Part shown: in pieces, positions 23,176-32,275 of the stretch | Numbering within the stretch: position 1 is the stretch's first letter | Layout of the letters: every line of letters begins with the position of its first letter | Origin: Clostridia bacterium | GTDB lineage: Bacteria > Bacillota > Clostridia > Oscillospirales > CAG-272 | Assembly (NCBI GenBank): GCA_017456895.1 | Contig: JAFTIN010000045.1 | Location: forward strand, 1-41,859 | Direction of reading: 5' to 3' | DNA length: 41,859 bases | The notes under the pieces: model-generated | The model's database searches: none | What the model saw: only the letters and a program-made list of their open reading frames with translations | Told to the model about the DNA's origin: nothing | Program-made: the position numbers and the translations under genes

Positions 23176-24201
23176 GTGTCAGAAGCAATTGTAATGACTC
23201 AGTCAAACGAGGCCACATCCTCACTTTTTGGTTCGTTTGATGCAAATATTAAGCTGGTTGAGAATGCATTTGGTGTCAGAGTATCCAATCGAAATAACAA
23301 TTCTGAAACCGGTGATGCCATAGTTGTAAGCGGTGAGGCATCGGATGTCAAGCTTGCTGTTAGAGTTCTTGAATACCTTAAGAGAATGATAGGTGATGGT
23401 GAGACTCTCAGTGAGCAAAGCATAGAGTACGTGATCAGCGCGGTTAAAGATGGCGTTGACGAGGGACTTGAGGATTATTCAAAGGATGTCGTTTGTATCA
23501 CCAACCGCGGTAAACCGATCAAGGCAAAGACGGTTGGCCAGAAAAAGTATATCAAGACGATAAAAACGAACACAATAGTTCTCGGACTTGGTCCCGCCGG
23601 TACGGGTAAGACCTTCCTTGCTGTTGCTATGGCTGTTGAAGCTTTGAGACAGAAGTCGGTAAACCGCATCATACTAACCAGACCTGCAGTTGAGGCCGGT
23701 GAGAGACTCGGCTTCCTCCCGGGAGACCTGCAGAGCAAGATCGATCCCTATCTTCGTCCGCTCTACGACGCTCTTTTTGAAATGCTTGGACCGGATAATT
23801 TCCAGAAGTATATGGAGCGAGGCACGATAGAGATAGCTCCTCTTGCATATATGCGAGGAAGAACGCTTGACGATTCCTTTATCATCCTTGACGAGGCGCA
23901 GAACACTACAGGCGAGCAGATGAAGATGTTCTTAACACGCTTAGGCTATAACTCCAAAGCGGTTGTAACAGGAGATCTTTCGCAGACCGACCTGCCGAGG
24001 GGTGTCAAGAGCGGTCTTTCCACCGCTGCTGCAATACTTAGAAATATCGAGGGCATTGGAATATTCGAGTTCTCCGAGCGAGACGTTGTGAGACACCATC
24101 TTGTCAGAAAGATAATTACCGCGTACGATAAGTACGAAAGGGAACAAATAGAGAAAAAACAGCGCAGATTTACCTCTGATAGCGGAAAGGACAGAAAATA
24201 A
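23176..24201 (+). CDS. phoH: PhoH family ATPase (PhoH-like, YqfE/YbeZ type)
   Basis: 341 residues from a GTG at 23176, chosen because GAAAGGAAC lies at the right distance; the first in-frame ATG at 23194 is too far away. An N-terminal KH-like segment (about 15-75) precedes the P-loop ATPase domain: Walker A GPAGTGKT and Walker B FIILDEAQNTT, with TGDLSQTDLPRG after it. PhoH/YbeZ proteins are RNA-linked ATPases that work with YbeY; here the ybeY gene overlaps by one base (TAATG). In Bacillus a gene for the c-di-AMP phosphodiesterase PgpH lies between the two; it is absent here. Confidence 0.95.
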   Translation: MSEAIVMTQSNEATSSLFGSFDANIKLVENAFGVRVSNRNNNSETGDAIVVSGEASDVKLAVRVLEYLKRMIGDGETLSEQSIEYVISAVKDGVDEGLEDYSKDVVCITNRGKPIKAKTVGQKKYIKTIKTNTIVLGLGPAGTGKTFLAVAMAVEALRQKSVNRIILTRPAVEAGERLGFLPGDLQSKIDPYLRPLYDALFEMLGPDNFQKYMERGTIEIAPLAYMRGRTLDDSFIILDEAQNTTGEQMKMFLTRLGYNSKAVVTGDLSQTDLPRGVKSGLSTAAAILRNIEGIGIFEFSERDVVRHHLVRKIITAYDKYEREQIEKKQRRFTSDSGKDRK

Positions 24202-24671
24202 TGAGAAACGTATATATAACCTTTACTGCATCAAGATATTTTGATGAGTCCTCTTACTATCTCAAGAGAGTTGTAAGGGAGGCGGTGAAGGCTACGCTTG
24301 ACTATGAGGATTTTCCCTACGATGCGGAAGTGTCTGTCACTTTCTGCGATAATGAGTATATCAGAGGATTAAACAAGGAGTTCAGGAATATTGACAGACA
24401 TACCGACGTCCTTTCATTTCCGATGTATGAGGGCGGAGAGTTTGATGAGGTCGAGTGCGCCGACGGAGCGGTTCTCGGAGATATAGTAATATCTATTGAG
24501 AGAGCTAAGGAGCAGGCCAAGGAGGTTGGCAATACCTTCCACCATGAGATCGCATTCCTCACCGTCCATTCTGTTCTTCATCTTCTCGGATACGATCACG
24601 AGCGCTCTCCTGAGGATGACGAGGAACAGTGCAGAAGGCAGCGAGAGATTATTGAAAACGTAGATATTTAA
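24201..24671 (+). CDS. ybeY: Endoribonuclease YbeY (rRNA maturation)
   Basis: 156 residues. The zinc-binding signature HSVLHLLGYDH (His-x3-His-x5-His) is intact, and the DRHTDVLSFPMYEGG block matches the family. YbeY takes part in 16S rRNA 3'-end maturation and ribosome quality control. Its start overlaps the phoH stop, and era follows after 12 bases, placing three ribosome-biogenesis genes in one transcript. The dgkA and cdd genes found between ybeY and era in Bacillus are missing. Confidence 0.96.
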   Translation: MRNVYITFTASRYFDESSYYLKRVVREAVKATLDYEDFPYDAEVSVTFCDNEYIRGLNKEFRNIDRHTDVLSFPMYEGGEFDEVECADGAVLGDIVISIERAKEQAKEVGNTFHHEIAFLTVHSVLHLLGYDHERSPEDDEEQCRRQREIIENVDI

Positions 24672-24683
24672 AGGATAAAGAAT

Positions 24684-25571
24684 ATGAAAAAGACTGCATT
24701 TATAGCAATCGTAGGAAGACCCAACGTTGGAAAATCGACGCTCCTCAACGCCATCATCGGTGAGAAGGTTGCAATCGTTTCCAAGAAACCGCAGACTACA
24801 AGAAATAGGATAACGGGAATTTATACCAAGGCAGATGATCAATTCGTCTTCTTTGACACCCCTGGTCTTCACAGTCCGAGAACTAAACTCGGCGACTTCA
24901 TGGTCAAGACTGCATCGCAGACTCTCGGCGGAGTCGATCACGCTATTCTTGTCGTGGAGGCCAGAGAGGAGGTAGGAGATATCGAGGCTCAGCTTATCTC
25001 TCGCTTTAAGTCGGACGGCATGCGTGCGATTCTCGTTATAAACAAGACGGATATGGTGAGATCGTCAAACATCGCCAAGACCATTCAGGCTTATGCTGAT
25101 GCATTTAACTTCGACGCGGTCATCCCGATCAGCGCAAAAAGCGGTAAGGGTGTGGATATAGTTATCGACGAGTGCAGACAGTTTCTTTCCGAGGGAGAGT
25201 GGTTCTTCGACGAGGATATGATCACCGATCAGCCCGAGAGACAAATTGTTGCGGAGATCATTCGTGAAAAGCTTCTCCGTTCGCTTGACGAGGAGATTCC
25301 TCACGGTACTGCTGTCACTATCGAGGAGTGGAACGAGAAGCGCGGTGTCATTTCCATCAGAGCCGAGATCTATTGTGAAAAGGCTTCACATAAGGGTATA
25401 ATTATAGGTAAGCGTGGCGCACTTATCAAACAGATAGGCACACAGGCGCGCGAAGATGCCGAACGTATGCTTGATGCCAAGGTATTCCTTGACCTCTACG
25501 TCAGGGTTAAGGAGAATTGGCGTGAGAGCGATTTCAATATTAACAACTTCGGCTATCATGAAGAGAACTGA
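24684..25571 (+). CDS. era: GTPase Era
   Basis: 295 residues. Ras-like GTPase that binds the 3' end of 16S rRNA during 30S assembly. G1 is GRPNVGKST at 10-18, the switch region has KPQTTRNRI, G3 is DTPGLH, G4 is NKTD, and ISAKSGKG is G5. The C-terminal KH domain contains ISIRAEIYCEKASHKGIIIGKRGALIKQIG followed by ARMLDAKVFLDLYVRVKENWR-like residues (ERMLDAKVFL). The stop overlaps the recO start by one base (TGATG). Normal length and complete motifs. Confidence 0.98.
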   Translation: MKKTAFIAIVGRPNVGKSTLLNAIIGEKVAIVSKKPQTTRNRITGIYTKADDQFVFFDTPGLHSPRTKLGDFMVKTASQTLGGVDHAILVVEAREEVGDIEAQLISRFKSDGMRAILVINKTDMVRSSNIAKTIQAYADAFNFDAVIPISAKSGKGVDIVIDECRQFLSEGEWFFDEDMITDQPERQIVAEIIREKLLRSLDEEIPHGTAVTIEEWNEKRGVISIRAEIYCEKASHKGIIIGKRGALIKQIGTQAREDAERMLDAKVFLDLYVRVKENWRESDFNINNFGYHEEN

Positions 25572-26347
25572 TGCATACCGAGGTTAAAGGACTGGTCCTT
25601 CGGACGGTCGACCTGAAGGAATCGGATAGGCTTCTTACTATTTTTACCGAGGAGCAGGGCATCGTTACCGCACTTGCCAAGGGCGCGCGATCGCTTAAAA
25701 GCAGAAAAATGTCCTCGACACAGCAGTTTTGTTATTCAAGTTTTATACTCTATGGACAGAGTGATAAGTATTGGGTAAAGGAAGCCTCGCTTATAGAGAG
25801 CTTTTTCGGCATAAGAAACAGTATAGAGGGACTCGCTCTCGCAGCTTATATAGTTGAGCTGCTGGCAGACGTTGGAGTAGAGGACAAAGAGGTCGATCTC
25901 TTAAGACTCGCTCTTAACTCTCTTTATGCGATTTCGCAAGGAAAGTATGACCTAAACAAAATTAAAGCCGTTTTCGAGATGCGCGCTATGTCTATTCTTG
26001 GATTTATGCCCGAGGTATTGGCTTGTCATACCTGCGGTCGCCGTGACGGAGAGTTCTTCTTCGACATTATGGCCGGCGCTATTGAATGCTTGGATTGCCA
26101 TAAGAGGTCTGTAGCATCTCATTCTACACTTTCCGAGGAGCATGAGGGGCACATAGTGTCCATTCTCTCTGAAGGCGCAAAAACGGCTATGTGCTATGCA
26201 ATTTACTCACCTCTTGAGAAGATGTTTTCGTTCAATATATCCGATGAGGATATGTCACTCCTTTCCGGAGCGACAGAGAGATATGTGATCAATCATCTTG
26301 AGAGAAACTACAAAACACTTGATTTTTACAACGAGGTAAAAAGATAA
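25571..26347 (+). CDS. recO: DNA repair protein RecO
   Basis: 258 residues. RecO anneals SSB-coated DNA and with RecR helps load RecA. The N-terminal OB fold starts HTEVKGLVLRTVDLKESDRLLTIFTEEQG, with AKGARSLKSRKMSSTQQFCYSSF after it. A four-Cys zinc site is present: CHTCGRRDGEFFFDIMAGAIECLDCH. It starts within the era stop codon and ends directly against the mutS2 ATG (TAAATG), so era, recO and mutS2 are translated from one message. Confidence 0.95.
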   Translation: MHTEVKGLVLRTVDLKESDRLLTIFTEEQGIVTALAKGARSLKSRKMSSTQQFCYSSFILYGQSDKYWVKEASLIESFFGIRNSIEGLALAAYIVELLADVGVEDKEVDLLRLALNSLYAISQGKYDLNKIKAVFEMRAMSILGFMPEVLACHTCGRRDGEFFFDIMAGAIECLDCHKRSVASHSTLSEEHEGHIVSILSEGAKTAMCYAIYSPLEKMFSFNISDEDMSLLSGATERYVINHLERNYKTLDFYNEVKR

Positions 26348-28753
26348 ATGATCTTTACCGGCAAAACACTTTCAACGCTCGAATACGATAAGATAATCGA
26401 AATGCTTGTTGAATGTACGGCTACTGAGGGAGCTAAGGCTCGCGCCAGAGCTCTGATGCCTACCGACGAGTACGATTTCGTTGTCGACAGACAAAACAAG
26501 ACGGATGACGCAAAAAAGCTTATTAACGCTAAAGGTTATCCGTCCTTTTCTGCTCCCGAGAGCGTTCCGGAGGCCGCAGACAGAGCCTACAAAGGCGGTA
26601 TTCTATCCCCTCGAGAGCTACTTGACGTTGCCTCTCTTCTTCGTTCAAGCCGAGCTATGCTCGACTATATCGATACGGACAAGCCCTTTGAGACGGTCCT
26701 TGATCCTATTTTCAGGAGATTGATCGCCAACAGACCGCTTGAGGACAATATAACTAGATCTATTATTTCCGAGGATCTCATAGCCGATGAGGCAAGTCCC
26801 GAGCTTGCGGATATCAGAAGAAAGATCCGTAATGCAAACAATAAGATCAAGGAAACGCTTCAAGGCTACGTGGGCGGAGCAAAGCTTAAGTATTTGCAGG
26901 ATAATCTCGTTACCATGCGTAACGGCAGGTACGTAGTACCTGTTAAAGCGGAATACAGAAATGAGTTCAAGGGACTCGTTCACGATACCTCCTCCTCCGG
27001 CGCGACTCTTTTCGTTGAGCCTATGGCTGTGGTTGAGGCTAATAACGAGCTTAAACGACTATCCAACGCAGAGACTCAGGAGATTGAGCGTATTCTTTCC
27101 TCTCTCTCTGCCGATGTTGCAGATATATCCTCGGTCCTTACGCTTGACTATCATAACATAACCGAAATATCCTTCTACTTCGGTTGCGCTACCTTGGCTA
27201 TGCAGATGAGAGCTGAGAAGCCGATTATAGTAAACGAAAGGATCATAGAGCTTAAGAGGGCGAGACACCCCTTGATTCCCAGAGAAACCGTCGTACCCAT
27301 TGACGTATCTATAGGCAAGGATTTTGATACCCTTATAATAACAGGCCCTAACACAGGCGGTAAGACAGTTACCCTCAAGACTATGGGACTTATGACTCTT
27401 ATGGTTCAGGCAGGACTGCAGATTCCTGCGCTCGAGACGTCGAGGGTGGGTGTGTTCTCCGAGGTGCTCGTCGATATAGGTGACGAGCAGAGCATAGAGG
27501 CATCCCTATCCACCTTCTCCTCTCACATGGTGACCGTAGTTGACATCCTGTCAAAGGTCGGCCCGCGCTCCTTAGCGCTTTTTGACGAGCTTGGATCGGG
27601 TACCGATCCGGTAGAGGGCGCTGCTCTCGCCATTTCCATACTTGAGAGGACGCAAAAGTGCGGAGCTCTTACAGCCTCCACAACGCATTACGCAGAGCTT
27701 AAGGCATATGCTCTTGATACCCCGAGAGTACAGAATGCCTCCTGTGAATTTGATATTGAAACCCTCCGCCCGACCTACCGACTTATAGTTGGTACGCCCG
27801 GACGATCCAATGCTTTTGCTATTTCTGAAAAACTCGGTATCTCCGATGAGATAATCGAGAGAGCGGAGCAACTGATAAAGAACGAGGACAAACGTTTTGA
27901 GAACGTTATTGAGCGTCTTGATAGTGACAGAATAGAGATGGAGCGCCACAAGACTGAGGCCGAGAGAATGCGCTCGGAGTATGAGACGTTCAAGGAGAAG
28001 GCAGAGTCTGAACTCGAGGATAAAATATCTAAGAGCGAGGCTGAAATCCAGAAAATGGTACAAAAAGCTCGGCAGATTTTAGATAGTGCCAGAGCGTCAA
28101 GCGAATTTATTTTCTCGCAGCTCGAGGATATCCGAAAGCAGGAGAACAGAGATAAACGAGACGAAATGGCTAAAAGAGCTCGTGAAGAAGTAAGAAACAG
28201 ACTTCGCGAAAGTGAAAAACTGTTTGGCGGAATAGATGTTCGCGAGGTCTCTCTCGAAGATGAATATACGCTTCCTCGCCCATTAAAGGTCGGTGATAAG
28301 GTATATCTTGTTACCGTAGGTAAAGAAGGCGTAGTTACCGCGCTAAAGGATAAAAACGGACTTGTCGCAGTTACTGCCGGAATACTCAAGACCAAGGTCA
28401 GTGAAGATAAGCTCAGACTGATGGAAGGAGATGTCAAGTTCAGGCGCAAGGACGATCCCAAGCCCAAGGTCAGTGAGGGTAAGGTGAAGAAATCCATTGT
28501 ATCCACCTTCAAGCCGGAGGTAGATGTCCGCGGTATGATAGGTGACGACGCTTGGTTTGTTGTAGACAAATATCTTGACGACGCTATCCTCGCGGGCATT
28601 GGAACGGTGCGAATCATTCACGGAAAGGGAACGGGTGCGTTACGCGCCGCCTTGTGGAGATACTTTAAGTCGGATAAGCGTATTAAGAGCTACCGACACG
28701 GAGAATACGGTGAGGGCGATGCGGGCGTTACCGTTATCGAATTCAAAAAGTAA
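26348..28753 (+). CDS. mutS2: Endonuclease MutS2
   Basis: 801 residues. It lacks the mismatch-recognition domains of MutS; MutS2 proteins suppress homologous recombination and in Bacillus also help rescue stalled ribosomes. Walker A is TGPNTGGKT at 332-340, followed by ALFDELGSGTDP (Walker B) and TTHYAELKAYA. Residues about 510-620 form a long charged coiled coil. The C-terminal Smr nuclease domain begins VDVRGM and has the IIHGKGTGALR motif. All expected domains are there. It is the last gene of the yqfC-mutS2 row; a serine hydrolase follows after 14 bases. Confidence 0.96.
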   Translation: MIFTGKTLSTLEYDKIIEMLVECTATEGAKARARALMPTDEYDFVVDRQNKTDDAKKLINAKGYPSFSAPESVPEAADRAYKGGILSPRELLDVASLLRSSRAMLDYIDTDKPFETVLDPIFRRLIANRPLEDNITRSIISEDLIADEASPELADIRRKIRNANNKIKETLQGYVGGAKLKYLQDNLVTMRNGRYVVPVKAEYRNEFKGLVHDTSSSGATLFVEPMAVVEANNELKRLSNAETQEIERILSSLSADVADISSVLTLDYHNITEISFYFGCATLAMQMRAEKPIIVNERIIELKRARHPLIPRETVVPIDVSIGKDFDTLIITGPNTGGKTVTLKTMGLMTLMVQAGLQIPALETSRVGVFSEVLVDIGDEQSIEASLSTFSSHMVTVVDILSKVGPRSLALFDELGSGTDPVEGAALAISILERTQKCGALTASTTHYAELKAYALDTPRVQNASCEFDIETLRPTYRLIVGTPGRSNAFAISEKLGISDEIIERAEQLIKNEDKRFENVIERLDSDRIEMERHKTEAERMRSEYETFKEKAESELEDKISKSEAEIQKMVQKARQILDSARASSEFIFSQLEDIRKQENRDKRDEMAKRAREEVRNRLRESEKLFGGIDVREVSLEDEYTLPRPLKVGDKVYLVTVGKEGVVTALKDKNGLVAVTAGILKTKVSEDKLRLMEGDVKFRRKDDPKPKVSEGKVKKSIVSTFKPEVDVRGMIGDDAWFVVDKYLDDAILAGIGTVRIIHGKGTGALRAALWRYFKSDKRIKSYRHGEYGEGDAGVTVIEFKK

Positions 28754-28767
28754 AAAGGAGATAAGCT

Positions 28768-29925
28768 ATGAACTTTCAGCCTTTAAAAGATTTTATGGAC
28801 GGATATATCCCTATGCTTGGGGTTCCCGGATCGGATATCGTCATTTATAAGGACCACGAGGAGATATTCCGTTATCAGAGCGGATTTGATAACGTCAGCG
28901 AGGGCACGCCCGTGCGCCCCGACGCGCTTTATCATATGTATTCCTGTACCAAGGTCGTGACCTGCGTAGCCGCTACCCAGCTTATTGAACGTGGCGAGAT
29001 ACTCGCGTCAGATCCTGTCTACGCTTATTTCCCCGAGTTTGCTGATATTAAGGTCAGGCATGTCCGTCCTGACGGCAGAGTTGAGGTAAAGCCTGCCAAG
29101 AACGTCCTTAAGATCGAGCACCTTCTTACTATGACAGGCGGACTTGACTACAATCTTCAACGTCCCGGAATACTTCGCGCTATTGAGAGGACGGGCGGAA
29201 AGGCCCCCACGCTTGAGATTGTAAAGGCTCTTGCAGAGGATCCCCTCGACTTTGAGCCCGGTACAAACTTCCAGTACAGTCTCGGCCTTGACGTTGTCGG
29301 CGGTCTTATCGAGCTCGTCAGCGGAATGAAGCTTGGAGATTATTTCAAGGAAAATATATTTGAACCGCTTGGTATGGATGAGACGTCCTTCGACCTCACC
29401 GAGCAAAGGCTTGCAAGACTTGCTACTCAGTATGTCTTTAATCCTATTACAGGTGAAGTTGAACAGATTCCCAAGACTCGTAACGATTTAGTTTTCGGTA
29501 CAGAGTATCAGAGCGGTGGCGCGGGACTTATTTCCAGCGTTAAGGATCAGATCCTTCTTGCAGACGCGCTCACTCATTACGGTGCAGGAAAGAACGGTAA
29601 TCGCATTCTTTCCAAGGCGGGCGTGCAGCTTATGTCGAGAAATCATCTTCCCGATGAGATCCTTACCGATTTCAAGAAGGGAACGATAGGTCAGGCTATA
29701 GGCTACGGCTACGGCTACGGTGTCAGGACGAATCTTGACCCCGCCATGGGCGGCAACCTTTCTCCCGTTGGTGAGTTCGGCTGGGATGGAGCGCGAGGCT
29801 CCTATCTCTCCTGCGATCCAAAGAATAAGATCGCGTTCTTCTACGCAGAGCATATGGGAGGTCTTCACCCCGTGATCCTTCCCAGACTCCGCAACATCGT
29901 TTACTCCTGCCTTGGTGATGTATAA
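28768..29925 (+). CDS. Beta-lactamase family serine hydrolase (class C-like)
   Basis: 385 residues. The catalytic Ser-x-x-Lys is SCTK in YHMYSCTKVVTCVAA. The Tyr motif reads YSL (FQYSLGLDVVGGLIE) instead of the YxN of true class C beta-lactamases, and a C-terminal LSPVGEFGWDGARGSY replaces the KTG region, as in EstB-type esterases and D-amino peptidases. There is no signal peptide, so it is probably cytoplasmic; an esterase or peptidase role is more likely than antibiotic resistance. AAAGGAG precedes the ATG. It overlaps the next gene by one base (TAATG). Confidence 0.9.
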   Translation: MNFQPLKDFMDGYIPMLGVPGSDIVIYKDHEEIFRYQSGFDNVSEGTPVRPDALYHMYSCTKVVTCVAATQLIERGEILASDPVYAYFPEFADIKVRHVRPDGRVEVKPAKNVLKIEHLLTMTGGLDYNLQRPGILRAIERTGGKAPTLEIVKALAEDPLDFEPGTNFQYSLGLDVVGGLIELVSGMKLGDYFKENIFEPLGMDETSFDLTEQRLARLATQYVFNPITGEVEQIPKTRNDLVFGTEYQSGGAGLISSVKDQILLADALTHYGAGKNGNRILSKAGVQLMSRNHLPDEILTDFKKGTIGQAIGYGYGYGVRTNLDPAMGGNLSPVGEFGWDGARGSYLSCDPKNKIAFFYAEHMGGLHPVILPRLRNIVYSCLGDV

Positions 29926-30398
29926 TGAAGCTTCTTAAGATTACCTCTTGCGCCAAGCGTGAGGCGCTCATCGAACTCATCAAGGACTCCGATCGAGTTA
30001 ACGACAGAGTAAAATTTGACGAGAATAAGGGCAGACCCAAAATGCACGTAAAGGAGAAGGGAGACCGTCTTCGTATCAAGTGTGAGATGGTAGGCGGGCC
30101 TACAAAGGATAACGGATTTTTGGAGGGTACCTACTTTGTAGGTAAGCTAACCGAAAAAGACGGAGTATCTTCTCTTAGAGGCATCATTCTTACCGCCCCG
30201 ATCTACCATACGATATTAGCCCTTATCCTTGTGATCTACGTTATCAGATGTATATCTCTTTCCGCCTTTAATCCCGTGCCTTTGATCCTTTTGGCCTTTA
30301 GCCTTTTTCTCTTTAAATCCGAATTTGAAAAACAGGGAATAATAGAACGCTATCTAAAGCGCGCGGTGAGAAAAGCCGAGGGAGAAACCGAAAAATAA
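29925..30398 (+). CDS. Membrane protein of unknown function
   Basis: 157 residues, no family recognised. The first ~88 residues are soluble and basic; two hydrophobic helices lie at about 90-130 (APIYHTILALILVIYVIRC and PVPLILLAFSLFLF), followed by a charged tail (SEFEKQGIIERYLKRAVRKAEGE). It is translationally coupled to the serine hydrolase by a one-base overlap, so the two may work together. An AT-only palindrome follows the gene. Confidence 0.65.
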   Translation: MKLLKITSCAKREALIELIKDSDRVNDRVKFDENKGRPKMHVKEKGDRLRIKCEMVGGPTKDNGFLEGTYFVGKLTEKDGVSSLRGIILTAPIYHTILALILVIYVIRCISLSAFNPVPLILLAFSLFLFKSEFEKQGIIERYLKRAVRKAEGETEK

Positions 30399-30421
30399 AA
30401 GCGAATTATTATCCGATATGT

Positions 30422-30439
30422 GAAAAAATATATTTTTTC
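30422..30439. other. AT-rich perfect palindrome after the membrane-protein gene
   Basis: GAAAAAATA/TATTTTTTC is an 18-bp perfect palindrome, immediately followed by an overlapping TTTTTTCGAAAAAA palindrome. It could form a weak terminator. A TTGACC...TATAAG promoter-like pair (15-base spacer) follows before the VWA gene. Confidence 0.4.
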
Positions 30440-30511
30440 GAAAAAAATGTAACCTTTGACCCTTTACTACTGTCTATATAAGTGAGAACATAAATAAGGA
30501 GGTCTACAGCT

Positions 30512-31852
30512 TTGAAAAAAACAATTGCTCTATTAACCTTGATTTGCATGCTTATGTCCGTGCTTATCCTCACGTCCTGTTCTAAGGGAGACTCTGCAGG
30601 AGATCTCATGGGAGGATATGCCCCCGGAATGGGCGACGGGTACTACGGCAGCACAGGGGGCGACTATGACGCTTCCGCTCCCGAAGGAGGCGACGAATAC
30701 GTGCCCGACGGAGCCGATAAGGGTGATACCGGAAGCAGTACTCCCGAGGAAAATGTAAAACTCCCTGCAGGTATGATCACCGCCGCGGCATGGAACGATA
30801 ACGACTATTATAACGATTGGCGCGCCCTTTTTTCTCAGGATGGCGATGGAAAGTTCTTTAGCTATACCAATGCCGAAAGCTCCTGGGGATATAATTCGCT
30901 TGATCGTGTTACGGTATCTGTTTTATGCGCTGATCAGCCCATAAAGGGCGCACAGGTAGTAGCTTATGACCTTCAGGGCAACAAGCTTTTCGGTGCAGTC
31001 ACGGATTCTAAAGGTAATGCATATCTTTTCCCAAATGAAGCGGAGGGAACCGTCAGCGTAACCTACGGTGACGAGAGCGTTACTGTGGGCTTCACTAAGG
31101 ATGAACGCGAGCTTGACGTAGCGCTTAACAGCAACGCCGGCAGTCTCAACGTAATTGAGATCATGCTCGTAGTTGACGTGACAGGTTCAATGTCCGATGA
31201 GATAAGCTTCCTTAAGGCTGAGCTTGCAGATGTCATAAATCGCATTGCTGATAACGATACCGAGACGGTTATTCGCCTCGCTATGCTGTTCTACCGTGAT
31301 ACCGACGATTCTGTTCCGTTTGCATACTATGACTTTGTTGATGTTACTACGCCTGAAGGCCTTTCCAAGCAGCAGGCCGCACTTGATGGTCAGTGGGCAA
31401 CCGGAGGAGGAGATTATCCCGAGGCCGTAGACGAAGCTCTTGATATCGCAGTTAATAAGCAGTGGAGCACAGGTGCTGCCACCAAGATAATATTCCAGGT
31501 CCTTGACGCTCCCGCGCACAATGCAGCAAAGAATAAGCAAAAGCTTGAAAACGCAGTTAATTCTGCGGCAGAAAAGGGCATTCGCTTCTGCCCGATCATT
31601 TGTAGCGGCGCATCGACCGAGACGGAATATACTATGCGAGAGGCTGCGATCCACACCGGCGGAACCTTCGTTTTTGTTACGGACGATTCCGGCATCGGCT
31701 CAGGACACCACGATCCCGGACTTCCAAACGCTACGGTAGAGCTTCTTAATTCCTTGATGGTTCGTCTTGTTAACGGCTATCATACGGGAGTATTTGATAA
31801 TCCCGTATACTGGAAGCAGGATCCGGGTCTCGGAACAAGTAGCAATTCTTAG
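30512..31852 (+). CDS. Lipoprotein with von Willebrand factor type A domain
   Basis: 446 residues from a TTG at 30512, chosen because AAGGAGG lies eight bases ahead and a lipoprotein signal follows directly (MKKTIALLTLICMLMSVLILTSC, lipobox LTSC, Cys23). After a Gly/Asp-rich linker (about 25-80) comes a small beta domain (about 125-205), then a VWA domain from ~213. Its MIDAS is DVTGSMS at 222-228, so the second metal ligand is Thr where Ser is usual; WATGGGDYPEAVDEAL and QVLDAPAH supply the other ligands. The protein is anchored outside the membrane and probably binds a protein partner via a divalent metal. Partner unknown. Confidence 0.87.
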   Translation: MKKTIALLTLICMLMSVLILTSCSKGDSAGDLMGGYAPGMGDGYYGSTGGDYDASAPEGGDEYVPDGADKGDTGSSTPEENVKLPAGMITAAAWNDNDYYNDWRALFSQDGDGKFFSYTNAESSWGYNSLDRVTVSVLCADQPIKGAQVVAYDLQGNKLFGAVTDSKGNAYLFPNEAEGTVSVTYGDESVTVGFTKDERELDVALNSNAGSLNVIEIMLVVDVTGSMSDEISFLKAELADVINRIADNDTETVIRLAMLFYRDTDDSVPFAYYDFVDVTTPEGLSKQQAALDGQWATGGGDYPEAVDEALDIAVNKQWSTGAATKIIFQVLDAPAHNAAKNKQKLENAVNSAAEKGIRFCPIICSGASTETEYTMREAAIHTGGTFVFVTDDSGIGSGHHDPGLPNATVELLNSLMVRLVNGYHTGVFDNPVYWKQDPGLGTSSNS

Positions 31853-31902
31853 TTTACAAAAAACTTTGCATCTTTGCAGGGAATGACAATTTAATAAAAA
31901 AT

Positions 31903-31930
31903 AAAATCCCGCTCGATCGAGCGGGATTTT
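31903..31930. terminator. Bidirectional terminator, VWA gene / tRNA-Leu
   Basis: A 28-bp perfect palindrome, AAAATCCCGCTCGA with its complement, with T runs on either side. It ends right at the CCA end of the tRNA gene and serves both convergent units. Confidence 0.92.
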
Positions 31931-31931
31931 T

Positions 31932-32018
31932 TGGTGCCGGTAGTCGGGGTCGAACCGACACGGTATTGCTACCTTCGGATTTTGAGTCCGACGCGTCTGC
32001 CAATTCCACCATACCGGC
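31932..32018 (-). tRNA. tRNA-Leu, anticodon CAA
   Basis: The minus strand folds as a class II tRNA. The acceptor is GCCGGTA/TACCGGC with discriminator A and an encoded CCA. The D arm contains GGAATTGGCAGACGCG. The anticodon stem TCGGA/TCCGA closes the loop CTCAAAA, giving anticodon CAA. A long variable arm is AGGTAGCAATACCGT and the T arm GTCGGTTCGACCCCGAC. It reads UUG codons. It has its own promoter and terminator. Confidence 0.97.
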
Positions 32019-32047
32019 ATGGTGTGTTGATCATATCAACGCTATGT

Positions 32048-32076
32048 ATTATAGCACATCTTTTGCGAAAAATCAA
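32048..32076 (-). promoter_or_regulatory. Promoter of the tRNA-Leu gene
   Basis: On the minus strand TTGATT and TATAAT are spaced by 17 bases with extended -10 TGTGCTATAAT, 29 bases before the tRNA 5' end. Confidence 0.8.
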
Positions 32077-32213
32077 TATATTTTCTCAAAAATGGTAGTA
32101 GGTATTTTATCGATCTTTTACCGTGGGGGAGACTTAGTGCGCTCTTTCGACCTTTTGATGCGGAATAACGAACAAAAAATCTTATTTATGTGCGCATAAA
32201 TTTTAAATATATA

Positions 32214-32242
32214 TTGTAATCCGCTCTGAAATATGTTATAAT
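32214..32242 (+). promoter_or_regulatory. Promoter of the prephenate-dehydratase-like gene
   Basis: TTGTAA and TATAAT with a 17-base spacer, 33 bases before the start codon. It probably also drives the following TSCPD and phosphoglucomutase genes. Confidence 0.75.
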
Positions 32243-32275
32243 GTATCCGTATAACTGTGTTAATTGGGAGGTGCT

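Noticed and set aside
27775-28617. Minus-strand frame of 280 codons opposite mutS2
   Set aside because: Serine-rich nonsense translation mirroring the charged coiled coil of MutS2.
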